The notes under the pieces: model-generated
Told to the model about the DNA's origin: nothing
The model's database searches: none
What the model saw: only the letters and a program-made list of their open reading frames with translations
Position numbers and translations under genes: made by a program
Shown: piece after piece, positions 47,101 to 63,960 of the stretch
Layout of the letters: every line of letters starts with the position of its first letter
Numbering within the stretch: position 1 is the first letter of the stretch
Assembly: GCF_029227915.1 (NCBI RefSeq)
Contig: NC_079875.1
Coordinates: 22,685,001 to 22,749,000, forward strand
From: Hydractinia symbiolongicarpus
Lineage: Eukaryota > Cnidaria > Hydrozoa > Anthoathecata > Hydractiniidae
DNA: 64,000 nucleotides
Direction of reading: 5' to 3'

Positions 47101-50100
47101 AGTAAATCAGACTTCAGAATCAGATGGTTGTGGAAACATTTCTTCTGGTCGCACCAACCATGCGAAAGAGTAGGATCCAATCCTATTAACACGTTATTTG
47201 CCAGTTGCCAAACAAACAAATTGCTTGGATTTTTAAGGTTTTAATTTTTGATTTATTTCGACCTGGTTTTGAAACTATTTCAATGTTATTAGTATATCTT
47301 TAAACATTTCTAGTGTATAACTCCATGTACACCTTTTTTTGTTGGTCACCTCTTTCTCTATGAAATATGTTTTCTCGACAATACATTACCGAGACGCAAC
47401 TTATCGTAGATCTTTAAAAAATTTCAATTATATTAGAATTAAGGTCTCCCTGAAGTACAAAAAGTAATCTGTGAAAATTAATACTTTAACAATACTGTGC
47501 TATACTTAACATGCATAATAAAGAAACGAAGACGTTTTAGCATATCCATTTATTAAATATTATTGCTTGTGGTGTAGCGATATTTTGGAAATGTTTTATA
47601 ATACCTGTGACATGACTAAAATCGTTATCAAGTTTAAGATATCTAAGATTTGACCATAAAGTTGGATCCTACTAATTTTAAAAACAAAAAAAAATAAATA
47701 GAAGTTGGCGAAAGTACCAAAAAGGGTATGACTACATTCATTGGTTTAGAATTAACAAAATAGACTAAATCCAAAATGTGATTTTATGGCATTAATATTT
47801 TCAGGGACCGCCATCGAAACACCAGGTTAAGCCACAAGCAACTGTGTTACCTGGCGTTCAACGCCTGGAAGAGCAATTAATAAAAACCGTAAACTGTACC
47901 ACACATTTAGGTGGGGCGCTTTAGTATAGTATGTTGTAAATTGACCAAGGCGCAGAACATTATGGTGTTTCCAGTGTAATATATTTTTCAAAATAACATT
48001 ATGGTGTTTTCGGTGTGATATATTTTTCAAAAAATAACCTTCCATAACTTTAGCTGAAATAAAAAACACAGCATCTCCTTGCTACCATGTCATAGCAAAA
48101 ACAGTTGACCAGCCTTTTTTTATTTTCTGGAGAATGTTCCCGCTGAAAGTTCGAAACTAAATATTATTCTTGTCTAAGTGCTTAGTACAGACAAACAATG
48201 TTGCTCATCCATATAGGTATAATACCCTTTTTCAAAAAAAACTTTATCGCAACTTCAGAAACACAGGAAACAGCCTGTCGTTAACATTGGACTGAGCGCT
48301 TAGTACAGGTAAACCGTTTAGGCGTAATACTACTATAAGTAAAAAACTTATCACGTCTTCAATTTAAACAAAACAACAGGAAACTCTGTTGCTAACAATG
48401 GGCTGAGCGTTTAGTACAGGTAAACGGTGTTGCACAAGTGTATAGGAAAAAAAACGTTATTGCAACTTCAATTTAAATAAAAACACGGGAAACAGCCTGT
48501 CGTTACCCGTGCAACAAAACAAATTCTCCACCAATTTTATTTTGCGTAGTAAGTTTTCATGACAGTAGTAAAAAGAATTTTGTTGTAGCTAGCCAAACTG
48601 CATTTGGCTACTTCTACTTTCCAGCCAGAGGTAGCTAAAGAGCTACAACCCCAGCATAAAAATAAATAATAATATACCAAGCTTTAAAAGAATAAAAATA
48701 AATAAAGCCGAGCTTCAGCAGGATGCTGCCTTGAAATCTACGTTTGTAGCTGAAATCTTAAAATTGGTTTGTTTTAGATTTATGCATGACTAGCAAACGT
48801 GATGATACTTTCATTTTACATCTTGCACTTTTAGATTGTGAAAAAACTTCCCAGCGTTCCGAAATTAGATCAACAAGAAGTTCACCAGTACCTCTCTCTA
48901 CTGTCTGACGAAAAGGTGCGCAGTTTATTTACACGTTGTGTTTTTTGTTTTGTGAGCAGTTTTTCCTTTTTATTCTCTATGTGTCTAACTAACCAGTACG
49001 TAGTGAGATTTAAGTTGTAATTACTGATGTTCAGAATTCAAATACAATATTGTTTTTTTAAATAAGTATATTTTGAACCTAAAAAGGTACTTTTCATAAG
49101 CATCCTTATGCTTCATTTTGATATTTTAATTGCTTATAAAAAAAACATGTATATATTTTAGACCGGTGGTTTTGTGACGAAGAAGGACGAAGCTGCAGGT
49201 GGCATGTATGCTGTCAGTATCTTTTTCATCACGTGACTGCGGCATGTGCGCTATGAGTATGATCGACTAGCATTTCATCACGTGACCCTAGCCTGTTCGC
49301 GATAAGTATGATCGACTAACTTTTCATCACGTGACCCTAGTGTGTTCGCAATGAGTATGATCGACTAACGTTTCATGACGTGATTCCATCGTGTGCGCTT
49401 TATGACCGACTAACTTTTCATCCAGCACTTTATGCTTAAATGAACTACATCGCCCTTTTTTTGAAAATGTAATTTAGATTTGCACGGGTCCTATCAATGT
49501 ACCTATAGTCAACATAATTTGTTTTCCTTAATATGATGTTAAGATATCCACCGAAGCATAAACATGTTGTGTCAATCTGTGTGCGCTACTGTTGTACAAG
49601 AAAGGTGATTTTTTTTATAAGCAAACGTCTTATATTCAGGTTCAGATTTTCTAAAGAAATAAGCATACGGTCATAAAGTCGAGGCCTGGTTATGCAGATA
49701 ATCTGATTCTGGATAAATTAAAAGTCATTTGTAAGTTTTTCTATTTTTTTAAATTTTTTAACTTTTCAGTTTCATTTGTCAGAAGAACATTATATTTGTA
49801 ACATCATATTTTTTTCAAAAAAAAGCCGGTTCAACATGTCTGTTTTCATATTTTCATATACTTATCAACAAACAATTATGTCAGCGGATTCTATCGCTGC
49901 CTTATAAGTTCCAGTAAAAAGTATCCAACCATGTTTTTCTAGGTTTGGTTCAAAAGCATGTCGCGTGTTTCGGCTTTTGTTAGAGAAGAAACATTTGGAG
50001 CAAAAGCAAGTACGTGAAAAAACAAACTTCAATTCAATATTAAATTTGAACGTTATTACGAAAACTGATGCCGTGTTACTGCTTATGATTCACATTTTAT

Positions 50101-52136
50101 GTGCTTTATTGATTTGTTTAACCTGGCCAAGAACTTTTTGTACATTGTGAGCAAGTGAGACTTTTAAATTAATACTTTTGCAGTTTTACGATAAATTTCG
50201 CGTATAAAACTTTCGCGAAAGTCAAGAACGTTTTTCTTTTTCTTTTCTTTGTTTTTTCTTTATTTTTTCATTTTTAAGTTTACAAATACATTTTACAACG
50301 CTTCCTCCTCCCATTCATCATCATCTTCCATCATCATCATCAATTATTCCCGATCTTATTCCACACAGCAGTTCGAATTACATCACTTTCATTTTCATGT
50401 ATTGGATCTTTGTGGAAGGATCGGTTGGTGGCAACTTTGATAAACGTAGCTTGACAGCATACCAGCGGCGGTCCCCTCTATTATTGATGATTTCTTTACC
50501 TTTTTAAGTGGTCATATGGTTGTAGGACTCAACTACCCAACCAGCATGTATCGGATTGATCTTTCTCAACAGTAAACCAACTTCGATGTCGTCGATACTA
50601 ACTTTATTACTCAGCTATGCTCTAAATTGTGATGATTACCATTCGTTAAATTTTCATTTAAGAAGCCTTTCGCAGGGACATTGACGAGGATAATGTTTGC
50701 TTCTTCGTAAACATTAATGACATCCATGATTACTAGAGCGTTATGATATCCTTGATAGAGTAGAGTGATCTCTTTTAAGGATTCGAGCGTATTTGAAAAA
50801 TGCTTTGGATTTAAACTAGACAGAAATCTTTAGGAAAGTAAGTAATTTGAAACACCAGTATCTCAGTAATTCTTGCACATGGCTTAGAAACTCGCACAGC
50901 ACGGAAAATTCACGCACTGAGCCATCGTATTTTAGCATAAAATGCGAAACGTTTTATTATATCTTTCATCTTTTGGTCTCCCTCTGTGTTTTTCTTCTTT
51001 ATATTGATGCTAAGTTTGTTGCCATACTCGATAGTTTTTTTGTTTTTTTTACTTCAGATTGGAGAAATCGCTATGATACCGTTCAAAGAAGTGAAAGAGC
51101 TGTTGTACAAACTGTTCGAAGAACGTTTCTTGCAATTACAGGTTAAAGAAAGCAAGTTCTTTTGAAATTTACTTTTCAAGAATAATTCTTAAACACAAGT
51201 ATTGCTGTTTGTTATGAAAAAAAATCAATCAGACGAGCAGTCGAAAGTATAAGACCCTGCGTAATTTCCAATGTTTATTTTTTAAGGAGATTTCAAAAAC
51301 AGCCGACTACGCTCCATCTCGAACATTCTACTTATTCACGGTTGACTTACCTCAGGTGACACGGTTCCTTCTGAACAGGTGTTATCAGGTGAGTGTTTTT
51401 TTTTAATAGTACTTGTATTTGTTTGTTTTGTTCCTCTGTACATTTGTATATTCTTAGGCGATTGGGAATTTAATGGCGAGACGTCGATTTGAAATGGATG
51501 AAAACAAGTAGGTTGTTTTGTCTCTTACTTTTTGGCTTCATAAATTTATCGAGCAAGCTTACCAGTTTCTTTATCTGGTCGTACGTTTCGAATTTGAAAC
51601 AACAATGTTGCGCTGAACATGGTTATCAGGTTACCCGTTGCGCTAAACAGCTTCCCTAGATTTGATAACCATGTGTCAACCTCTTAATAACCTGCGCCAG
51701 TTTCTTAAAAGCAAGCAGATTTTTCGTATTCATCCTGCGTTTTTATTTTATGCTTGTAATTTTTATTTTTCTCATTAGACGTCTGTTAGAGAAAAACGAA
51801 AAAATCGAAGGGATTCTGTCAGCGTTGAGCTCCAGTAACGAAGATACAGAACAAGTCATGCAGGAATTGGAAGAGTTAATAACACCAACTGAAAAACAAC
51901 AGTTGGAGAAGTTGAAGATTGTCTTAGCACGGTATTATTATTCAGTTACCCCTCTGAAACATCTTCCTTACACTTCTAGTTGTAAAATCGTGTTACCGAA
52001 GTATATTTCTTTATTTCACTCATTTATACAGCTTATTTGTCTGATTTCTTTTCGTTCGGATTTTAGGTTGGAACAAGGCGAAATACAAGTCGAAAAAACG
52101 ATATTTGTGTTGAAAAATTTTATCCATTTGAACTAA
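44130..52136 (+). CDS. polr3c: DNA-directed RNA polymerase III subunit RPC3
   Basis: Subunit of the RPC3-RPC6-RPC7 initiation subcomplex of Pol III (tRNA, 5S, U6 transcription), built of winged-helix domains. Exons: 44130-44276, 44509-44914, 45446-45512, 45695-45713, 45802-45867, 46462-46497, 46574-46666, 47805-47825, 48835-48915, 49162-49216, 49544-49604, 49943-50009, 51058-51141, 51287-51388, 51458-51507, 51779-51931, 52067-52136; 1578 nt, 525 aa (human 534). Landmarks: YIIKEHFGEIVEKTVTYLIK, HHELVAYTKNKNGVTEYQA, DGVYWHVNFERFDQ, SASKIVATILKM, VHQYLSLL, GGMYAVNIHRSIN, VVQERFGSKACRVFRLLLEK, KHLEQKQ, SRTFYLYTVDLP, LITPTEKQQLEKLK, EIQVEKTIFVLKNFI. Small exons 45695-45713 (19 nt) and 47805-47825 (21 nt) fit phase but are the least certain; the weakly conserved linker after SASKIV is the weakest part of the model. 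Confidence 0.93.
47920..48120 (+). repeat. Dispersed repeat family C, copy 2
   Basis: In RPC3 intron 8. Shares ordered words with 33480-33600 (AGTATGTTGTAAATTGA, GTGTTTCCAGT, CATAGCAAAAACAGTTG). Inside, ACATTATGGTGTTT is locally duplicated (47949 and 47997). Confidence 0.5.
48181..48515. repeat. Tandem repeat, about 111-118-bp unit, three copies
   Basis: Units begin at TTAGTACAG (48181, about 48300, about 48411). Each runs through TAAACNGT, a poly-A stretch, CAACTTCA, ACAGGAAAC and CTGTTGCTAAC-type words. In RPC3 intron 8 next to family C. Confidence 0.7.
49211..49436. repeat. 49-bp minisatellite arising at an exon border of RPC3
   Basis: Three full 49-bp units (49251-49299, 49300-49348, 49349-49397) plus partial units on both sides. 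Each has the form AGTATGATCGACTAAC followed by TTTCATCACGTGA. The leftmost partial unit (49211-49250) includes the last 6 coding bases of exon 49162-49216 and its donor (A|GTATCT). Every unit carries a GTATGA donor-like word at the same place, and most carry TCACGTGA. Confidence 0.85.
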
Positions 52137-52367
52137 TGAGTGAGACTTTCTCCCTTCTTTCGAGCTGTCTCGGAGAATAGATTCTTTACTCAGGCAATAA
52201 AAACGTCTCGTGCGTGCATTATCACTGCATTGAATCATATCGTACCATTCACAAATCGTGGCAAAATTTGTGCTGTCTCCGATTCCACTGTATGTGAAAA
52301 TTTCCGAAAAAATTTCCGGCAGGCGTCGTGCCACGCATGTCGTATGACGATGACGACAAAAATTGTA

Positions 52368-52373
52368 AATAAA
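52368..52373 (+). terminator. Polyadenylation signal AATAAA of RPC3
   Basis: AATAAA begins 231 bp after the stop codon, within GTAAATAAATAAC. No closer consensus signal was seen. Confidence 0.5.
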
Positions 52374-52470
52374 TAACTAAAAGGATTTACAAGTATTAGA
52401 TACAATATTATTTGATCTCTGTGTAAAACTTTTGTCAGTGAAAATAAAACTGAACCTTGCTTCCAGGGTC

Positions 52471-52710
52471 TCATACCTCTTGCTTCCAGTGACTGAATCT
52501 TCTCAGCATAAAACTTAAGGATAGAATGGATATTTTCGGCGGTTTCTGTACTTGCACGGCTTCCTTAACTTGAATGGGAGCTTTAAATGCTTTACGGTCC
52601 AGGGCTTGCAATATCCAATAGGAATTAAAAAGAAGGCTACTTTGAATCAAAAAAATCTTACCATGGCAACTGGTAACTAGGGCGACAAGTAAAAAAAGTG
52701 GTATTCTCAT
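52471..52710 (-). CDS. Putative small secreted peptide (60 aa)
   Basis: Not recognised by family. Two exons by conceptual splicing (minus): 52662-52710 and 52471-52604; 183 nt, 60 aa. Exon 1 encodes a start Met and a textbook signal-peptide core, MRIPLFLLVALVTSCH, and runs into a consensus donor (CATG|GTAAGA). The acceptor ATTGCAAG follows a pyrimidine-rich stretch and keeps the phase, giving ALDRKAFKAPIQVKEAVQVQ and a basic C-terminus ending HWKQEV. There are no cysteines after the predicted cleavage site. A sequence reading straight through exon 1 also stays open (79 codons). It could be a peptide precursor, the decayed first exon of a secreted protein, or chance. Convergent with RPC3. Confidence 0.35.
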   Translation of the reverse strand: MRIPLFLLVALVTSCHGKIFLIQSSLLFNSYWILQALDRKAFKAPIQVKEAVQVQKPPKISILSLSFMLRRFSHWKQEV

Positions 52711-53729
52711 GGGTAAAATATCTTGAACGGAAAAAAACGCCCTTGTTTTTTAGGTGAAGTTGAACTGTAATTTTAATTGAGTTCGATTGATAGCGTAATA
52801 TTTAACGATAAAAAGTCCATTTCTCAACATTTTAAATAGTCATAATATTTCAACTCACTCGGACACCTAAACCTGGGAGTTTTTTGATAGCTATCAAAAC
52901 TTGGGAGTTGTGATTTTCAATTTCCACATTACATTAAACCTTAAAACTAAATAGATAAAAAATAACAACGACGTCCCGTCTCCCTGTTCATTTTAACATA
53001 AAGGGATTAGTCTACAGAAGCAAATAACTTTAAAGTCATTTGCCTCGCCTAAGATAAATAAAACACTGTTTTTACAAATCGAAAGGGCATAGAAGAAGAA
53101 GAAGAAGAAGAAGCTGCGTATTGTGCATAGAATATTGTAAAGTTAAAACTACTTTCAAAATAAGAAACTTTCGCGGGAAAATTTTTTCGCAACTTGCTAA
53201 GTTTTTAGGCGCGAAAAATTTCGAGAAATTTTAACCAGATAGTATTGTTGATGTCCATCCTATCTAGTATGGGAGTGGATGTAGAACATATATCGCGGCG
53301 TAGTAAAAATTACGTGGACTTCACAACAAAAAAACAAAAAGGAGTACAGGAGACAACTAAAAAAAGTCGAGGAAGCTAGGGAACAGAACAATAATTGAAC
53401 TTTCATTCAATCCTATTCTCTAAGGTTAATTAAATTTTCCTTTTCGATTTCTTGGTCAGAAAAATCTAATGTACATAGCATTTTGGACTGATATCTTTTT
53501 AATCTACGTAATAAAATATTTGAAAAATCTACGTTACGAATAAAATATCATGCGTGCAAAAGAAATAATCAAAGGGGTAAGCGTGTCTAGCGAGTACTTT
53601 GAATTTGATTGGCGGAAAGAAATACCTGGATGATAGAACATTAAAGTATTTTTTGTTTGTTTGGTGCTGTGCTGTCATGCATCTTCCAGAAGATAAAAAT
53701 TAAAAAAAACAGATGAACTGTATCTGATT
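52711..53729. other. Intergenic region
   Basis: No gene seen. An (AGA)n microsatellite lies at 53091-53113. The upstream part should contain the promoter of the putative small peptide. Confidence 0.4.
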
Positions 53730-53735
53730 TTTATT
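53730..53735 (-). terminator. Possible polyadenylation signal of the chitinase gene
   Basis: AATAAA on minus, only two bases after the TAG stop. It would need a very short 3-prime UTR, so the true signal may lie further on. Confidence 0.3.
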
Positions 53736-53736
53736 C

Positions 53737-55293
53737 CTAATAGCAATTACACATCCAGGTTGGACATTTTCTATTAACACAATTATCCTTACACCACGTG
53801 ACCAATGATGTAATATGTCGCCATCTTGAAACGGCAGTACAAGTGGTCTTGCGGACATCCTTTCGCATTTTTGTCTCCATTGCACCATTCATTGTTCGCA
53901 CGGCTTCACTTAGTAAGGGGTATTTTCCAAACTTACACAGTGTTCCGGTAAAATCATCGAAATCTAGAGCCCAAAAACCAATTCCCAATAGGTTATGTTT
54001 TTTAACTAATGTTTGCACTTTATACCGAATGCTGGATACAGTATCATATCCAATCCAGAGACGGTCTTTGGAAGCAAACGGCGCTTTTGCTCCACTTATT
54101 GGCCAAGTTGTGTCACTTTCCCAGTTTGTTGAACAAACTTCGTAGTATGACAGTGAACCACTAGCTCTCGTGTATTTTCCAGCTGTTCCAGGACCCAGTA
54201 CAGGTGCACCAAGTCCATGTTGGTCTGCTGATTTAAGAAGAAAACTTCGTCCATATGCTGCCAGGCCAAGTGTTATTTTACTCGCAGGCATACCTCCTTT
54301 GAGCCAAATGTCTAAAGAATTTGGCACAGTCGGAATAACACCTGACATGGCTGTCGAGCAACCGGTGATATTTTCCCATGATCCGTGCAAGTCGTAGGAC
54401 ATAAGGTTGACCCAGTCTACGTATTCAATCATCTGTTCTATGTCGTAAGCTTTTGCAATAACAGGTCCGCCAGCCCCGACAGAAGCAGTGAGCGTGTAGC
54501 GATCTTTGTTTGTTAAAATGGCTTCTTTTTGAAAAGCTTGAAATATTTCCTGAAGAAGGAGTATATATCTGTCTTTGTCTTCTGCTGGCGATCCTCGATT
54601 ACCTGGATACTCCCAATCCAAACTCAAACCATCAAATTCGTGTTTTTTTAAAAATTCGATAGCTGAATCGATAAAAATTTTTCGATTTGCAGCAGTGGCT
54701 ACCATTTTGGAAAATCTTGGTTGAAATTCGTGATTCCAGCCACCTAAAAAACCAATGTGACAAGCATATTATTTCAAAGCAACAAAAAATGAAAATTGAT
54801 GAAAGAAACGAGACAGGGTTAAATTATTTCACATAAATTTGATCACTTAACGAAACAAAACTTGTTAGCAACACCAATCTCATTTCCAGAACCTGTGTCT
54901 CAGAGCTTTTTTACGTAATCCTTGTAGGAGGAAAAAAAACGTCTTAGAAAGAACGTCAAAGTCCTCCAATTTTAGAAATGCTGGTAGTAAATATTGACAC
55001 TAACCCACGGATATGATTGTCTTCAACGACGGTTTTTGCTTCTTCAATGCATTGACCCGTGTAATCATTCCATCGTCATTCCATTCATACTCCTCCAGCT
55101 TATGTGTTTGTAAATTAATTTTTGCGAAAGCGTAATTGATATGACTGCATAACGTTACATCAATGTCCTCTGGTAAGAATTTTGCTACGCCGTATCTATA
55201 TTGAGCCCAGTTGGTGTAAAAACAAACACTGATTTTTTCTGCTTGAGTGACATAAACAAGAAGAAGAAGAAGCAAGAGATGCGGTGAAAGCAT
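53737..55293 (-). CDS. GH18 chitinase-like secreted protein
   Basis: Predicted secreted glycoside hydrolase family 18 protein; active members cleave chitin by substrate-assisted catalysis. Exons (minus): 55005-55293 and 53737-54743; 1296 nt, 431 aa. A signal peptide is at residues 1-19 ([18 protein letters not shown]). The TIM barrel contains [33 protein letters not shown], the catalytic strand [11 protein letters not shown] (residues 133-143), [25 protein letters not shown] and [14 protein letters not shown]. The motif DGxDxDxE is altered: Ser137 replaces the middle Asp, while Asp139 and the acid/base Glu141 remain. The C-terminus (about 395-431) is a six-cysteine module with spacing C-15-C-3-C-4-C-4-C-1-C in place of a standard peritrophin-type chitin-binding domain; the Gly/Ser-Thr linker seen in many chitinases is absent. 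Only one intron, unlike the neighbouring genes. Confidence 0.93.
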
Positions 55294-57194
55294 CGTAAAG
55301 AAATACGCTGCTAAAAAAATTTGTTACTTAAAACAACTTAAATGTTTTCTCATAAGATGTTTTGAAAGAACTTATGATATATAAATGTATTGTCATGAGA
55401 TGTTTTGAAACTTTTATTTTAAAATTAAACTAATTCCTAGTCTTTTAAAATATTGATATAATATATTAAGCCATAGAAGCATAGCAATCAAGTTGGTTTA
55501 ATTACATTCGTGGTTCATGTGTCTGTCATATGACACTTGAATGGCTCTCCATCGTTGTGTTTAATTTGACTACAATCATCCTTCTTAGAAACTTTTTTGC
55601 CCACAATCTCGTTCTCATGGTTTTTTTGCTTTCTGATATATGGCTAGCGCAAACCTGACCCCAGCGTATATGCAAGATACCCTGGGATCGAGGTTAGGCT
55701 GGCGCACAAGATGTAGCTCCGGCCAAAAATCAAAAAACGTTCTGGAACGAGTTGCTTTAATCACCTTCAATTACCTTGAATTTCATATTGGATTGTCGAG
55801 TTTCATATTAGCAACAAAGTATAACAGTTTTTGCCAAATTTTTTTTAATCCCCCATTTTTTAATTCAATATTGAAGAAGAGCAAGTAAACGTAACAGAGG
55901 AGACAGAGGGCCATGAAAAAGTTAAGGACCAAAGCAGAAAAAATATTCAAATGAGTCAGAAAGAAAGATTTTTCATTGAAATGGACTGATTTGTATAATT
56001 TTTATTGTTCTTCCTGCTGTTGTTTTTCTGAAAAGAAAAAAAGCATTGAAAAATCGAACTTTTTGTGGTAATTGTCGATTTAGAATTAGTCAGGCTTTTC
56101 CCCCTTTTTGATATAAGTGACAGCTGTCCCTGATATCAAAAAGAGAAAAAAAGCCCTAGGATCGAGGTTGCTGCCGATTATTTTTGTTTTACCGACGTTT
56201 TAACGATGTTATACCATTAAGCGATTATACAGATTTCGACCCACGTAACAGCGACAAATTTAAAGAATGGCTAACAAAAAAGATGATTTTTTTTTGGTGT
56301 GGTGCAGCAAGTTTAATACTAAGCGGGTTGGTCGCGTAAGTTGTTGTAATGTTCCATGAGATAGACAATCCGTACGACGTATTTTCAAGTGAAGGAGCTG
56401 AACCAGATTCAGAAGCAAAAGTCGTAGTCAAAATTCGTGAAGGGAATTACAGAAGAAACCCTTGGGAGTATCATCATCATCTCTTAGTTTGATACGAAAC
56501 ACTGTTGAAGGAACTGTATAAAGAAAGGTACATTTCTGTCGATAAGGAACGAACACGAAATTCTAGTCCAAGAGGTTAAAATTAAGATTGACGCAATGTG
56601 TGTGTGTGTGTGGAGGGATTCCTAGAAATTTCTTTTTCACGGCATAAATTTTTGCAAAAAAACCCCGTAAAATACCCCCTTTTTAAACGTAGCAAGTTTC
56701 TTTTACCAAATATAGCTTCTCGGATCGCAAAAAAACTTTTGATTGATATTTTACCGGCATAAAGGAATAAAAACGCAAATTCATCATAAAAACAGGCTGT
56801 ATGTGAAGTGCGCATAACTTCTTGTACCTAATCTATCGGGTCAGAATGTGCAAGAATGTAAAGTAACGTTATGACCGAGCTTTGTAGGCCCTTTAAATTC
56901 ACAATTCAAAAAAAAAAAATGCCAAACATCTGCCCTAGGTAAACATTGTGATATATTAGGCTCTACTCAATTTTCAAACCGTTAGCGTTTTCATGTACAT
57001 ATTCAAGTGAAAATTGAAAGCTAGACTGGCTTTAAAATAAAACAAGCACGGCTCCGCGTGTTTCTGACTCACCTAATAGAAAACCGACCGAGAATTCTTG
57101 GTTAGTTAACCAGGAGGTTGCAGAACGACAACAATTATCTGTGTATGCGTCCTGTAAATCGTTAATTCTATATTCCATAGAGCATACACAACAA
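55294..57194. other. Intergenic region chitinase - EF2
   Basis: No gene recognised. At 55679-55698 and 56151-56170 related words (ACCCTGGGATCGAGGTT and CCCTAGGATCGAGGTT) occur about 470 bp apart in the same orientation, suggesting a dispersed repeat. A short (TG)n tract is at about 56597-56612. Confidence 0.4.
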
Positions 57195-57200
57195 TTTATT
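57195..57200 (-). terminator. Polyadenylation signal AATAAA of EF2
   Basis: AATAAA on minus, about 170 bp after the EF2 stop codon. Confidence 0.45.
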
Positions 57201-57369
57201 TTCGGTTTTCTCTACCTTCGCCACAACTTCATAAATGTGTACTAACAAAAAAGCTTGTTAAAAGCACGACCTCGAAATAAAACACCAAGGATTAATTGTT
57301 TATCACAAACCTTATTCAGAAGGCTGTTTTCCTTTAATTCACATTAAGATTTTATAGTTTATGTAAAAC

Positions 57370-63255
<5,886 letters not shown>

Positions 63256-63330
63256 TTTGGCAGATTTTGTTTGGAGCTTATGTGAAAGCTACCAATTTCA
63301 AACCAATATGTTTGACTTCCAATCCCGAAA
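63256..63330 (-). promoter_or_regulatory. EF2 proximal promoter / 5-prime UTR
   Basis: Directly upstream of the EF2 start. Three CCAAT boxes on plus (63292-63296, 63303-63307, 63319-63323; ATTGG in EF2 orientation) lie within 32 bp. On minus a short pyrimidine tract CTTTCAC at about 63283-63289 could be a 5-prime TOP-like start, as expected for translation-factor mRNAs. Inference only. Confidence 0.4.
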
Positions 63331-63414
63331 AGAAGGTTTATATCTTCCAGTGGGCCGTTTATTATATGACATCAACGTGGTGCCAAAGTTGAAAAAAATA
63401 ACCGGGCCGCCGAA

Positions 63415-63960
63415 GTTTACGTCTGAAAATTAAATAGTTACCGTAATGATCCGAACAAGCGCCCTGGGCGCTTATTTAATTTTTGGATTCTTCGCATGGG
63501 AGCTTAATCAGGGGGCGCTTAAAAAGTACTGCGCTTATAAATTTTTCCTAATATTGTACAAATTAAAGACAACGATAATTTTCAATTTCTTTAAAACTGA
63601 AGAAAAGATGTAAAAAAATGAAGTTTAGTCTTTCTAGGGTTTAAGGTCTAGCAAAATTCACCGCCCGCACAAAGGCAGTCGAACAGTAAGAGTCCTCCGA
63701 TAAAACAATTTTTGAAAATAAAAAAACAGATTTCAACTTTGGAGTTAAGACATAGAAAGAAAGGATTTAATAGGGAATTCCCTATTTATGTAACATAGAA
63801 AAGATATTCTTAAATCATAAAATATGTGTTTTTTTTATTCTCAATATAAGAAAGTAAAATTTTCAAATAAGCGCCCGGTTTCTCAATGTAGTTTTCGATT
63901 AAGCGCCTTTTATTTAAGTGGGCGCTTAATCGAGGGGGGATAGCGGATAAGAAGAACATA
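63415..63960. repeat. Inverted-repeat-rich element with AAGCGCCC words
   Basis: Words of the type AAGCGCCC occur in both orientations at both ends (63460-63480 AAGCGCCCTGGGCGCTTATT, then about 63512-63522; 63880-63890, 63902-63908, 63918-63930), around an AT-rich interior. It looks like a non-autonomous element with complex termini, upstream of EF2. Confidence 0.55.

Noticed and set aside
55640-55888. 82-codon frame downstream-opposite of the chitinase.
   Set aside because: Overlaps a likely dispersed repeat word (GGGATCGAGGTT) and shows no homology.
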